The notes: generated by a model not told the origin, from the sequence alone. A stretch of 64,000 nucleotides of DNA from Thauera sp. 2A1 (GCF_009469595.2 NZ_SSXV01000013.1:1-64000), one strand, 5' to 3'; positions 50,153 to 58,750 are shown, counted from the stretch's first letter. Numbers and translations are program-made.

Positions 50153-50887
50153 TCATGCCGTTGCCTTCTTTCGCATCGATTCGCCCTTCAGGGCGAGCTT
50201 GTGCGCGGCATGCACGATGCGGTCGAGGATCGCGTCGGCGAAGGTCGGGTCGCCGAGGTAGGCGTGCCAGTGCTCGATCGGCAGCTGGCTGGTGATCACC
50301 GTCGAGCGGCTGCCGACACGGTCGTCGAGGAGCTCGAGCAGATCGCTGCGCTCCTGCGCCGAAGGCGCCGCCAGGCCCCAGTCGTCGATCACGATCAGGT
50401 CGAGCCGGGCCAACTGCATGAGCCGTCGGCTGAAGCTGCCGTCGGCGTGGGCGAGGCGCAGCTCCTCGAACAGGCGCGGCAGGCGCACGTAGTAGGCCGA
50501 CAGCCCCTGGCGGCAGGCGGCGTTGGCGAGTGCGCAGGCGAGCCAGGTCTTGCCGCTGCCGGTGGGGCCGGTGATCAGGCAGTTCTGTGCCTGGCGGATC
50601 CAGTGGCAGGTGCCCAGCGCGGCGAACTGGCTGCGCTCCAGGCCGCGCCCGGCGCGGTAGTCGACATCCTCCAGGCAGGCGCCGCCGACCTTGATGCGGG
50701 CGGCCTTGAGCAGGCGCTCGATGCGCTTGCCGTCGCGCAGCAGCAGCTCGCGGTCGATGAGCTGGGCCAGGCGCTCGTCGAAGGTGAGCGCCTCGATCGC
50801 GGGGTGGGCGTGCTGTTCTTCGAGGGCGCGTGCCATGCCCTCCAGGCGCAGGGCGCGCAGTTGCTCGAGCGTGGGGTGGGTGAGCAT
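50153..50887 (-). CDS. istB: IS21 helper ATPase IstB
   Basis: A 244-residue AAA+ ATPase with Walker [14 protein letters not shown], Walker [11 protein letters not shown] and STVITSQLP. IstB forms ATP-dependent assemblies on DNA that choose the target and stimulate the IstA transposase. Full length, no frameshift. It follows the small extra gene by 42 bp. Confidence 0.96.
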   Translation of the reverse strand: MLTHPTLEQLRALRLEGMARALEEQHAHPAIEALTFDERLAQLIDRELLLRDGKRIERLLKAARIKVGGACLEDVDYRAGRGLERSQFAALGTCHWIRQAQNCLITGPTGSGKTWLACALANAACRQGLSAYYVRLPRLFEELRLAHADGSFSRRLMQLARLDLIVIDDWGLAAPSAQERSDLLELLDDRVGSRSTVITSQLPIEHWHAYLGDPTFADAILDRIVHAAHKLALKGESMRKKATA

Positions 50888-50929
50888 CGTGGTTTCTCCG
50901 GTGGGGGGGGTTGAGAGGGGGATCGTGCG

Positions 50930-51205
50930 TTACGGCGTAACGGCGTCGGCAGGCAAACGCAGCCGCCGCTCGTAGTAGTCGGTGCGCAGCGGCGCCGGCA
51001 GCGCCGCGACCGTGCCCTGCTCGGCCCGCACGAGCAGGCGCTCGAGCATTGCGCGCTGGGTGAGGCCGTGGGCGCTGGCCAGGCGTTCGAGGGCGCACTT
51101 GGCGTGCGTGCCGATGATCAGGTTGAGTCGCACGCCTTCTCCGTCGTCCGATTGCAGGTGACGGGCGCGGTAGGCGGCTTGGCGTTGTGCGTTGGAGGTG
51201 GGCAT
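50930..51205 (-). CDS. Small IS21 passenger protein, possible ribbon-helix-helix type
   Basis: A 91-residue basic protein between istA and istB. NAQRQAAYRARHL, a strand-like VRLNLIIGTH and the helix pair CALERLASAHGLTQRAMLERLLVRAE resemble a ribbon-helix-helix DNA-binding fold. Classical IS21 elements carry only istA and istB. GGAGG stands before the ATG at 51205. Possible role: control of transposase expression. The fold call is by eye. Confidence 0.6.
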   Translation of the reverse strand: MPTSNAQRQAAYRARHLQSDDGEGVRLNLIIGTHAKCALERLASAHGLTQRAMLERLLVRAEQGTVAALPAPLRTDYYERRLRLPADAVTP

Positions 51206-51275
51206 GAAGGCTCCTGAACGGGGATGGAGGCCCTTGAGGGGCGGTCGAGCCGTTACGGCGTAACAGCGCAGTGGA

Positions 51276-52835
51276 TCAGTGGTAGTAGTGCGCACCGCGC
51301 AGGTTGGCGTGCGCATCGGGCAGGGCGAGTTCGGCCTGTTGCGGCGCACTCGCCGGCAGCGGTGCGCGATCGAGCCCGGTCTTGAGCATCGAGGCGAGGT
51401 TCTTGTAGCGCATCGCCCCGAGCGCGACGGCGCGGGTGGCGGCGGCCTCCAGCCGTGTGTTGCCGTACTGGCGGGCCAGGCGCATCAGCCCCAGGCAGGC
51501 GCGGTAGCCCTGTTCGGGGTGCGGCATGCGTTCGAGCTGGAAGGCGACCACGCGCTCGGTGTGCGGCCCCACCGTGGCGCCCCAGGCGATGAGCTTGCTG
51601 GGCGACCACTGGCGGTGGGCCTGGTGCGAGGCGGGCATGTGCTCGGTGAGCGTGCTGAAGGCGCCGCGCCGGTGGCTGCGGGCATGCACCGCCACGCGGC
51701 GTCCGCCGGCGAAGCACTCGATGCTCGAGAGCGTGACGCGAAGCTCCAGCACCTGCCCGACCAGCGCGTGGGGCACGCTGTAGTAGTGGCCGTCGAACTC
51801 GACGTGATAGTCGATGTTGGGCTTGGCCTTCTTCCACTGGGCGAACTGGAACGGCGTGGCGGGCAGCGCACGCAGCGCCGGCTGCTCGAGCGTCTCGAAG
51901 GCGCTGCGACGATTGCCGGGCAGGCGCTGGAAGGGGCGTGCGTTGAGATCCTCGAGCAGCTCGGCGATGGCCACGTCGAGCTCGGCCAGCGAGAAGAAGC
52001 GCCGGTGCCGCAGCCGCGCCAGGATCCAGCGCTGCACGATCTGCACGCCCACCTCCACCTTGCTCTTGTCCTGCGGCTTGTAGGGGCGTGCGGGCAGGAT
52101 CGCCACGCCGTAGTGCTGGGCGAACTCGGCAGTGGTGCGCTGCAATTGCGGCGCGTATCGGTCCGGTTCGCCGACCATGGAGCGGGTGTTGTCGGGGACG
52201 ATCAGCTCGGGCACGCCGCCGATGAAACGCAGCGCCCGCCCCAGCGCCCCCAGCCAGTCGGCTTGCGACTGCGTGGCCGTGGCGCAGGCAAACGTGTAGT
52301 TCGAGGCCCCGAGCACGGCCACGAAGATCTGCGCCCGAGAAATCTCGCCGGTCTCGGCATCGACGATCGGCACCGTGTCGCCCGCGTAGTCGATGAAGAG
52401 CTTCTCGCCGGCGCGGTGCACCTGGCGCATCGAGCGCTTGAGGCCCTTGGCGAAGTCCCGGTAGAGGTCGCAGAAGCGCGAATACTGGTAGGTCGGCCCG
52501 GCCGTCGCCTGGACGTACTCCTCCCACAGCAGTGCCAGAGTCACGTTCTTGCGCTTGAGCCCTTGATGGACGCCGGCGAGATCGGGCATCCGGTAGCCCA
52601 CCGCCGTCCCGCGCGGACGCGGCGTCCCGCCCAGCAGTGCGCGCAGGCGCGCCTCGTCGGCCGCCGCCACTTCGGCCCAGCTCACGCCGCTGGCCTCGGC
52701 CGCCTTCACATACTTGGCGACGACGCCCTTGGAGATCGACAGCGCGCGCGCGATGCGCTCATGCGAGAGCGCGCAGTCGTACTTGAGCCGTAACAGCTCC
52801 TTGATGTTGTGCATGGCAATCCGCTCCGCCGGCAT
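51276..52835 (-). CDS. istA: IS21 transposase IstA
   Basis: A 519-residue DDE transposase. An N-terminal helix-turn-helix (IARALSISKGVVAKYVKAAE) is followed by the catalytic core: first Asp in FIDYAGDTVPI, second in IVPDNTRSMV, Glu in KSKVEVGVQIVQRWI. A C-terminal beta-barrel region (YHVEFDGHYYSVPHALVGQ) is typical. The start at 52835 (MPAERIAMHN) fits related elements; a start at 52814 is possible. Complete, so the element may still be mobile. Confidence 0.95.
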   Translation of the reverse strand: MPAERIAMHNIKELLRLKYDCALSHERIARALSISKGVVAKYVKAAEASGVSWAEVAAADEARLRALLGGTPRPRGTAVGYRMPDLAGVHQGLKRKNVTLALLWEEYVQATAGPTYQYSRFCDLYRDFAKGLKRSMRQVHRAGEKLFIDYAGDTVPIVDAETGEISRAQIFVAVLGASNYTFACATATQSQADWLGALGRALRFIGGVPELIVPDNTRSMVGEPDRYAPQLQRTTAEFAQHYGVAILPARPYKPQDKSKVEVGVQIVQRWILARLRHRRFFSLAELDVAIAELLEDLNARPFQRLPGNRRSAFETLEQPALRALPATPFQFAQWKKAKPNIDYHVEFDGHYYSVPHALVGQVLELRVTLSSIECFAGGRRVAVHARSHRRGAFSTLTEHMPASHQAHRQWSPSKLIAWGATVGPHTERVVAFQLERMPHPEQGYRACLGLMRLARQYGNTRLEAAATRAVALGAMRYKNLASMLKTGLDRAPLPASAPQQAELALPDAHANLRGAHYYH

Positions 52836-52915
52836 CCCCTCGCTCCACGCAAAGCGCGCGAGGGTAGCCGTGACAAAGATGGTTGCCACGCTGGCCGCAC
52901 AGGCCGTTCCGATTT

Positions 52916-53064
52916 GATCGTGACCGACGATTCCGACAACGTGACCGGTGATTCCGACGGCGGCCCAAATCGGTCACGATCAAATCGGAATCGCCGGTCA
53001 CGACCTCGGAATCACCGGTCACACCCTTCTCGGAATGGGCGGTCACGATGGGTCGGAATACGCA
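52916..53064. repeat. IS21 repeat array and inverted repeat (istA end)
   Basis: Repeated ATTCCGA and GTGACCG units in both orientations, ending in the 35-bp inverted repeat 53030-53064. It lies upstream of istA and probably binds IstA and also carries its promoter. Confidence 0.8.
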
Positions 53065-53071
53065 CCCACGC
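53065..53071. repeat. Target-site duplication, right copy
   Basis: CCCACGC, identical to 49940-49946. Confidence 0.92.
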
Positions 53072-53126
53072 ATTGCTCGAAAGCGGAAAGTCGCGCGGCA
53101 AGATCGTCCTCGAGGGCTTCCGCTGA
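53072..53126 (+). pseudogene. Severed 3' end of the MDR alcohol dehydrogenase gene
   Basis: The frame reads (A)LLESGKSRGKIVLEGFR and stops with TGA at 53124-53126, the conserved C-terminus of this oxidoreductase family. Joined to base 49946 it continues the frame exactly (NLKRAHA then LLESGK). It has no start codon or ribosome site of its own. Confidence 0.92.
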
Positions 53127-53496
53127 GCATGCCACACGGCCATCGATTCCGACCCCTTACGCGCTCCTGAGATCAGGCCGCATTGTTAGAGGTCGGATTC
53201 CGCTGAACGCCTGCTTTTTCATCCGATTGCAGTTGTTCGGTGGCCTCGGCCCGAATGGCTCTTCCGGCCTTGTCGCTTCCTTGGGTACTCCGACCACTTC
53301 CGGCGTGAAGCGGTCCTCTGAATGACCGCCCAGGCAAATAGGCCACTGTCCGCAGTTGGCCAGCTGCCGGCATCGGGAGACGGCTGCGCATAGCCGCCAC
53401 TCGCTGTTGCAGCAGTCATGACGTCACGATGGCAGTGACCGACACTCGAGGCCCTGTAACGTTCCGCACAGGTTAGGCCCCAGGGTGACGCAGCGA
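53127..53496. other. Gene-free stretch after the disrupted gene
   Basis: About 370 bases with no gene I can support. A 75-codon open frame on the minus strand (53173-53400) is low-complexity in style and looks like a repeat remnant. No terminator or promoter is clear. Confidence 0.4.
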
Positions 53497-54135
53497 CTAT
53501 CCCGAATCCCCTGCAGGAAAATTTATGCGGGCTCGGTTGCGGCGAAACACTAGGCTGAAGTTGTTGGCCGGCATGTCGATGATCTCCTCGAGCCGGAAGC
53601 CTTGCTGCGCCGCTTCGGCTTCGACCGCCTCGAGGTCGCGCACCGCGAAGCGCGGATCGACGCCGCGCAGCCAGTCGTCGAAGTCGGCGTTGCTCGGCGC
53701 GGTATGCGAGCCGTGCCGACGGTACGGTCCATAGCAATAGACTACCCCACCAGCCGGCAGCGCCGCAGCCGCGCCGCGGAACAACGCGGCCGTCGTGGGC
53801 CACGGCGAGTAGTGCAGCACGTTGATCGCCACCACGGCATCGGCGCAGATCATCGGCCAGGTCTCGGTCGCAAGGTCGAGCAGCAAGGGCTCGTTCAGGT
53901 TGGGCAGCGCCGCCTCGGCGGCCCAGGCGGCGATGGATTGAAGCGCAGCGGGGTCGCCGTCGCTGGGTTGCCAGCGCAGCGCCGGCAGATGGCGGGCGAA
54001 ATGCACCGCGTGCTCGCCAGTGCCGCTGCCGACTTCCAGCACGGTGCCGGCGGCCGGCAGCACGCGCTGCAGGACGGGCAGGATGAAGTCGCGGTTGCGT
54101 GCGGTGGCGGGAGCGAACTTGCGGCGGTCGGTCAT
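53497..54135 (-). CDS. DUF938 class I SAM-dependent methyltransferase
   Basis: A 212-residue protein with the SAM-binding motif VLEVGSGTGEHAVHFA, INVLHYSPW and a C-terminal DMPANNFSLVFRR typical of DUF938. The substrate is unknown. Its ATG overlaps the stop of the upstream vapC-like gene (ATGA), making a three-gene coupled unit with the antitoxin. Confidence 0.9.
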   Translation of the reverse strand: MTDRRKFAPATARNRDFILPVLQRVLPAAGTVLEVGSGTGEHAVHFARHLPALRWQPSDGDPAALQSIAAWAAEAALPNLNEPLLLDLATETWPMICADAVVAINVLHYSPWPTTAALFRGAAAALPAGGVVYCYGPYRRHGSHTAPSNADFDDWLRGVDPRFAVRDLEAVEAEAAQQGFRLEEIIDMPANNFSLVFRRNRARINFPAGDSG

Positions 54136-54542
54136 GTCAGCACCACCACGTTCAATCCCATGACCCGCCGGAAGGCGCTATCGCCGGTCAGGAATACATG
54201 CTCATCACCCAGTTGCAGGCAACTCGCCGCCTGCAAGGCATCGGGCGTCCGCAAGCCATGGCGGACCCGGATCGCCGTGGCCAGTTCCACGACTTGCCTG
54301 GTCAATTCCAGCCAGATCAGGTCGGGTCGCGTGAAAAAGGCATCGAAAGCCGCAAGCGCAGCACCGTCGTTGGACTTCATCGGGCCCACGCGGCACTCCA
54401 GCCAGGTCAATCGACTGACGGCCGCCCCCAGGTTGGGAAAGGCGCCGGCAAGGGCCGCCAGTTCCTTGCGCACAGTGCTCGCAAACGGCTCCCTGCCCTC
54501 CATCAGATAGATCAGCGCACTCGCGTCGAAGAAAGCGATCAC
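54132..54542 (-). CDS. PIN-domain toxin, VapC type
   Basis: A 136-residue PIN RNase. Acidic residues are in AFFDASALIYLMEG, ECRVGP, RTPDALQAA and TGDSAFRRV, which build the Mg site. VapC toxins cut tRNA or rRNA when freed from the antitoxin. The start is GTG at 54542, overlapping the antitoxin stop (GTGA). The pairing with a Phd/YefM-type antitoxin supports the call. Confidence 0.9.
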   Translation of the reverse strand: MIAFFDASALIYLMEGREPFASTVRKELAALAGAFPNLGAAVSRLTWLECRVGPMKSNDGAALAAFDAFFTRPDLIWLELTRQVVELATAIRVRHGLRTPDALQAASCLQLGDEHVFLTGDSAFRRVMGLNVVVLT

Positions 54543-54808
54543 CACGAACGCTCGGCCTGGAGTTCGGCGTCGATCTGTTCCTTGCTGCGCTGACCGGCGG
54601 GTGGCTGGGACAGCAGCCACTGCACCGCCGTCATGCCTTGCGGCAAGGCCACCGTTCCGCCGAGGAGGCGTTGATACGCCTCCTCGGTGAGCACCACGGC
54701 GGCCGGCTTGTTGCGCTTGACGATGTGGACGGGCCCACGGCGCAAGCCCTCCTCGATGGCGGCCATGCCGCGCCGTTTGATCTCGCCGACGGTAAGGGTG
54801 TTGTCCAC
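54539..54808 (-). CDS. Phd/YefM-type antitoxin
   Basis: An 89-residue protein: TLTVGEIKRRGMAAIEEGLRRGPVHIVKRNKPAAVVLTEEAYQRLL is the Phd/YefM DNA-binding fold, followed by a C-terminal tail (QPPAGQRSKEQIDAELQAERSW) expected to wrap the toxin. The GTG at 54808 has GAGGAGG at good spacing; the frame extends further upstream. It should repress its own operon. Confidence 0.88.
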   Translation of the reverse strand: MDNTLTVGEIKRRGMAAIEEGLRRGPVHIVKRNKPAAVVLTEEAYQRLLGGTVALPQGMTAVQWLLSQPPAGQRSKEQIDAELQAERSW

Positions 54809-54890
54809 GATTGCAGCCTCCTCGGAGCAGTACTGAATTTCAACCCTAGCGTACCGATAACGGTACGGAAAGGCAAGAATCACGCATTAC

Positions 54891-55406
54891 TCATCTACCG
54901 ATGCGCAAACCGGTCTTTTTCAGGATGCCGCTGGAGAACAGCACGTCGCGCCGGCGGCATGCGCCGCGAAATTCGCCTTCGATCAGGGCCGCGATCTCCG
55001 CCACGCGGGCAAGCGCCGCCTCGCGGCTCGCCGCGTGGACCATTGCGAACAGGTTGTAGGGCCAGTCCGGCAGGTGGCGCGGCCGGCGGTAGCAATGGGT
55101 GACGAAGTCGAGCGCACCGACGCGCTCGCCCACCGCGTCGATGACCCCGTCGGCGATGTCCCACACGCTCATGCCGTTCGCGGTGTAACCGATCGCGTAG
55201 TGGTTCGGCACCGCGCCGATGCGGCGGATGCGGCCCGATTCGAGCATCGCCGCGAGGCGGCGGCGCACCTCCGCCTCGCTGGCGCCGACCTGCTCCGCCA
55301 CCGCGGCGTAAGGCCGGGGCACGAGCGGCAGACCGGCCTGGGTGGCGAGCACGATGCGCCGGTCGAGGTCGTCCTGCTGCGTTACGGCGGTCACGGGCGC
55401 GTTCAT
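54891..55406 (-). CDS. nirH: NirH, siroheme decarboxylase subunit
   Basis: A 171-residue AsnC/Lrp-like protein of the NirDLGH group, which decarboxylates siroheme to didecarboxysiroheme in heme d1 synthesis. DLDRRIVLATQAGLPLVPRPYAAVAEQVG, RIRRIGAVPNHYAIGY and THCYRRPRHLPDWPYNLFAMVH are typical. Its start overlaps the nirG stop by one base (TGATG). It is the last gene before the interruption of the nir cluster. Confidence 0.94.
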   Translation of the reverse strand: MNAPVTAVTQQDDLDRRIVLATQAGLPLVPRPYAAVAEQVGASEAEVRRRLAAMLESGRIRRIGAVPNHYAIGYTANGMSVWDIADGVIDAVGERVGALDFVTHCYRRPRHLPDWPYNLFAMVHAASREAALARVAEIAALIEGEFRGACRRRDVLFSSGILKKTGLRIGR

Positions 55407-55885
55407 CAGGCCTCCAGCTTCATTTCGACGAAGTACTCACGTTCCTTGGGAAACAGGTGAACCGGCAGCCCGGTCGCCGCCTCGATGCGCTGCGCCACCT
55501 CGGTAATGCCCTGCGGCGCCTCGGTCGCGAGCACGAACCACATGTTGAGCGCATGGTCGCGGCGGTAGTTGTGCGCCACTTCGGGAAAGGCATTCACCGC
55601 CTCGACGGTACGCGCCCATCGATCCTCCGGCACGGCGATCGCCGCCAGGCAGAAGGCGCCGCCCATGCGTTCGATCTGGAACATGGGGCCGAAGCGGGTC
55701 AGCACGCGATCGTCGAGGAGGCTCTGCAGGCGCGCCAGCACGTCGGTCTCGCTGAGGCCGAGCCGCTTGCCGACTTCCGCGTAGGGCGACTCCACCAGCG
55801 GGAAATCCCCCTGCAGCGCATTGATGAGCTTGCGGTCCACCTCGTCCGGCTCGCGTCTTGCCGCCACTCCGCGTCGCTCAGACAT
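55406..55885 (-). CDS. nirG: NirG, siroheme decarboxylase subunit
   Basis: A 159-residue protein of the same fold: DRKLINALQGDFPLVESPYAEVGKRLGLSE, LTRFGPMFQIERMGGAF and VAHNYRRDHALNMWFVLAT. The HNYRRDHALNMWFV pattern is NirD/NirG-like. It overlaps nirDL by 8 bp and nirH by 1 bp, so the complex is translated as a block. Confidence 0.94.
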   Translation of the reverse strand: MSERRGVAARREPDEVDRKLINALQGDFPLVESPYAEVGKRLGLSETDVLARLQSLLDDRVLTRFGPMFQIERMGGAFCLAAIAVPEDRWARTVEAVNAFPEVAHNYRRDHALNMWFVLATEAPQGITEVAQRIEAATGLPVHLFPKEREYFVEMKLEA

Positions 55886-56957
55886 GAGCGCCCTCCTTGG
55901 GCGGCAGGTAGCAGGCGCCGGTCTGCTTGAAACGGCGGCAACTGAACAGGACGTCGTGCGCATAGGCATCGAGCCCCAGCCGCGCCGCCAGGTCGTCGCG
56001 CGCAGCCAGCACCGTATCGCGCGCGCTGCCGTGGATCATGCAGAACAGGTTGTAGCGCCAGCCCGGCAGCGCGCGTCGGCGCCGGTAGCACAGCGTCACC
56101 GCCGGCTCGGCAGCCAGCCGCCGACCGAGCGCGGACACGATGTCATCGGGCACGTCCCACACGCACATCGCGTTGGCCTCGAGGCCCAGTTCGTGATGAC
56201 GCACGACGACGCCAAGCCGGCGGATCAAGCCATCCGCAAGCCAGCGCTCGATCAGCTCCATTGCCATGCCTTCGGTCAGGCCGGCACATTCCCCCAATGC
56301 GGCAAAGGGTTCCGCAACCAGCGGCAGACCCATCTGCAGCGCGGTGATCAGCTCGCGCTCGAGCGCCGGCAGCGCGCAGGCGGACTCCCGCGGCAGGGAC
56401 GTCATCGCCCCGGCCGCAGCCGCCAGGTTCGCCGCATCCCCGCTCGCGCCTGCCCCGCGCCTTGCACCCGCATCGGATTTCAGGTCGAAGCCGAGATCGA
56501 TGTGGAACTCTTCCTCCAGCGGCAGCACGATGACGGGGCAGCCGGTGTCGCGCTCGATGCCGGCCACCACCGCGCGCATGTGCTCGGGCGACGCCGCGGT
56601 GACGACGAACCACAGGTTGTAGGCATGTTCGCGCTGGTAGTTGTGGTTGATCGCCGGCTCGCGGCTGATCCGCGCCGCCACCTCCTCGAGCCGTTCGGGC
56701 GGTGCAGCCAGCGCGGCCAGGGCACTGGCGCCCAGCCGCCGAGGCGCGAAGACGGCGCCGACGCGGCTCACCAGGCCATCGTCGATGAAGCGCCGATAGG
56801 CCGCAATCACCTCGTGCTCGGCCATGCCCACCGATTCGCCGATGCGTGCAAACGGCCGCGAAACGAGGGGGAAGTCGCGCTGCCAGTCGTTCAACAGGCG
56901 GAAGCCCGTCGCATCGAGGTCATGCGGCAGGCAGACCCGGCGTGGCGTGGTGCTCAT
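55878..56957 (-). CDS. nirD: NirDL, fused siroheme decarboxylase
   Basis: A 359-residue fusion of two AsnC-like units. The N-terminal half is NirD-like (FPLVSRPFARIGESVGM, INHNYQREHAYNLWFV), the C-terminal half NirL-like (LVAEPFAALGECAGL, VTLCYRRRRALPGWRYNLFCMIHG). They are joined by an Ala/Gly-rich linker at about 165-188. It is adjacent to nirF with no gap. Fused NirDL occurs in several denitrifiers. Confidence 0.94.
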   Translation of the reverse strand: MSTTPRRVCLPHDLDATGFRLLNDWQRDFPLVSRPFARIGESVGMAEHEVIAAYRRFIDDGLVSRVGAVFAPRRLGASALAALAAPPERLEEVAARISREPAINHNYQREHAYNLWFVVTAASPEHMRAVVAGIERDTGCPVIVLPLEEEFHIDLGFDLKSDAGARRGAGASGDAANLAAAAGAMTSLPRESACALPALERELITALQMGLPLVAEPFAALGECAGLTEGMAMELIERWLADGLIRRLGVVVRHHELGLEANAMCVWDVPDDIVSALGRRLAAEPAVTLCYRRRRALPGWRYNLFCMIHGSARDTVLAARDDLAARLGLDAYAHDVLFSCRRFKQTGACYLPPKEGAHV

Positions 56958-58217
56958 TCAGAATCCCATGCGCGCGGCGCGGCTGGTGAAGAAGATGCCG
57001 CTGGGGCTGGCGGCGTCGAACTGCGTGCGCTTCTCATGGCTCAGCGTGTCGTAGACCATGACGCGGTTGTCGTCGCGCGCAGACAGCCAGACCTCCTCGC
57101 CGCGCGGGGTGAATTCCATGTGCAGGATCGCCCTGCCCGGCTGCAGCGTGGAGGTGATCTTCTGGCTCAGGGTGTCGACCACCTGCACCCAGCCATTGTC
57201 CGGGAAGGCGAAGTTCACCCACACTTCGCGGCCATCCGGGCGCGCCATGACGAACACCGGCTGGCTCTTCACCGGGATGCGCCCCACTTCCTGCCAGGTC
57301 GACATGTCCACCACCAGCACTTCGTGGCGCCCGATCGCCGGCAGATAGGCCCGCCCGCCCGCAACGGCCCAGCCGCGCAGGTGGGGCATCTTGAACACCG
57401 GCAGAGGCTGCTCGCCACGCCCGTAACCGGACAGGATCTTGCGGCTGCCTTTCTCCGGCTGCCACAAGTCCAGCAGCGCCAGCCCATCCTCGCCGAACAG
57501 GCCCGCGATGTAGTAGCGGCCATCGGGCGTGACCAGCGCGTCATAGGGCTGCTTGCCGGCAGCAAAGCGCTGCGTGACCGGTTTCCCGGGATCGGAGAAG
57601 TCGGTGATGCGGATCTCGCCCGCCTCGAACAGCGAATAGATGAAGCGGTTGCCCGGCAGGTCGGCCAGGCCCACCACCTTGGAACGCTTGCCCTCGCTGC
57701 CATAGCTCGCCGGCACGTCGGCGATCAGCTCCAGCGTGTCCGCGTTGAACGCCTTGATGCCACCCGGCTCGTAGTTCTGCGCCACGACAATGCGCCCATC
57801 CTGCGAGATCGCCCCGCCGATCGAATTGCCGCCCTGCACGACACGCCCGACGATGCTGGCGGTGAGCAGATCGACCTTGCTGAGACCGCCGTCGCGACCG
57901 AACACGTAGGCATAACGCCCGTCCCGTGAAAACACCACCGACGCATGGGACAGATCGCCCAGCCCCTGCACGCTGGCCAGCACGCTGCGGCCGCTGGTCT
58001 CGACGATCTTCACCCTGCCGTCGGCGCGCTCGATGACGACACCCAGATCACCGGTTCCACGCACCGCGGCCTGCGGCGCGATGGTGCTGCATGCGGACAG
58101 CAGCAGCACCATCGCGGGCAACAACAAGCCCCACAGCGCGAGCGGGGCAAGCTGGGCGCACGCGGCACGGCACGCGCTAGCGGCCCGCACGGAGGGGATC
58201 TTAGAAGCGGACGACAT
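56958..58217 (-). CDS. nirF: NirF, heme d1 biosynthesis lipoprotein
   Basis: A 419-residue propeller protein related to NirS and NirN but without a c-heme site. A lipobox (LLLSACS, C43) predicts anchoring to the membrane. NirF is a periplasmic dehydrogenase-type factor needed for heme d1. GDLGVVIERADGRVKIVET and SHASVVFSRDGRYAYVFGRDGGLSKVDL mark the family. The long N-terminus before the lipobox suggests that a start inside (for example near residue 36) is possible. Confidence 0.93.
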   Translation of the reverse strand: MSSASKIPSVRAASACRAACAQLAPLALWGLLLPAMVLLLSACSTIAPQAAVRGTGDLGVVIERADGRVKIVETSGRSVLASVQGLGDLSHASVVFSRDGRYAYVFGRDGGLSKVDLLTASIVGRVVQGGNSIGGAISQDGRIVVAQNYEPGGIKAFNADTLELIADVPASYGSEGKRSKVVGLADLPGNRFIYSLFEAGEIRITDFSDPGKPVTQRFAAGKQPYDALVTPDGRYYIAGLFGEDGLALLDLWQPEKGSRKILSGYGRGEQPLPVFKMPHLRGWAVAGGRAYLPAIGRHEVLVVDMSTWQEVGRIPVKSQPVFVMARPDGREVWVNFAFPDNGWVQVVDTLSQKITSTLQPGRAILHMEFTPRGEEVWLSARDDNRVMVYDTLSHEKRTQFDAASPSGIFFTSRAARMGF

Positions 58218-58267
58218 GGAAACTCCTGCAGCCAAGGTTTGCTGGAAACGATGAAGTGAGACGGGGA

Positions 58268-58633
58268 TCAGTCCGCGCGCGCCGCCGCGCCGCCATCGGG
58301 CGGGAACCCGCGAAGCAGTTGCTGCACGATCCATTCCACTTCCGCCTCGCTGACGATGCCGCGAAAAGGCGGCATGGGGGTACCCGGGCGCCCGGCGTAG
58401 ATCGTCGCCACAAGGCTGTCGGCCGGCTTGCCGGCAAGGGCCTCGGCCGTCAGCGCCGGACCCAGGCCACCTGCCAGCGTCAGGCCATGACAGGAGCCGC
58501 AATCCTGGCGAACCATGTGCGCCAGTTCGCGCTGTCGCTGCGCATCGGGCAGCTCCGCGGCAGAGGCGTAGGCCGCGACGAGTGCAGCCCCGATCAACAC
58601 CATGGCATGAACGAAAACGGGCGGCAACTTCAT
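58268..58633 (-). CDS. nirC: NirC, c-type cytochrome of the nir cluster
   Basis: A 121-residue periplasmic cytochrome with a signal peptide (ending ASAAEL), heme site CGSCH and distal ligand region PGTPMPPF. NirC can donate electrons to NirS and has a role in its maturation. It lies 170 bp after nirS, 50 bp before nirF. Confidence 0.93.
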   Translation of the reverse strand: MKLPPVFVHAMVLIGAALVAAYASAAELPDAQRQRELAHMVRQDCGSCHGLTLAGGLGPALTAEALAGKPADSLVATIYAGRPGTPMPPFRGIVSEAEVEWIVQQLLRGFPPDGGAAARAD

Positions 58634-58750
58634 GACGAAACCCTTCACGACTCGATGACTGACAGGATGCGGGGCAATGCATCGAGGCACCTTGACTCGC
58701 ATCAACCGCTAGCGCGCGGGAAAGCTCCCCGCGGCACGGCCCCACAAGCA

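Larger units (their letters stand above)
49947..53064 (-). mobile_element. Complete IS21-family insertion sequence (3118 bp)
   Basis: The element begins TGCGCATTCC and ends GGAATACGCA, so both ends are TG...CA type. The terminal inverted repeats (49947-49980 and 53030-53064) match at about 31 of 35 positions. Inside each end are repeated ATTCCGA...GTGACCG units (two at the left with a 22-bp period, at least four at the right), the typical transposase-binding arrays of IS21. It codes, on the minus strand, istA, a small extra gene and istB, all intact. A 7-bp target duplication flanks it. The intact genes, clean ends and perfect duplication suggest a recent insertion. Confidence 0.96.

Noticed and set aside
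52916..53064. CRISPR array at the repeat-rich IS21 end
   Set aside because: The repeats are short, in both orientations and variably spaced, and belong to the IS21 transposase-binding end; no unique spacers of constant length.
53173..53400. 75-codon minus-strand open frame after the IS21 element
   Set aside because: No ribosome site and low-complexity style; probably a repeat remnant, not a gene.
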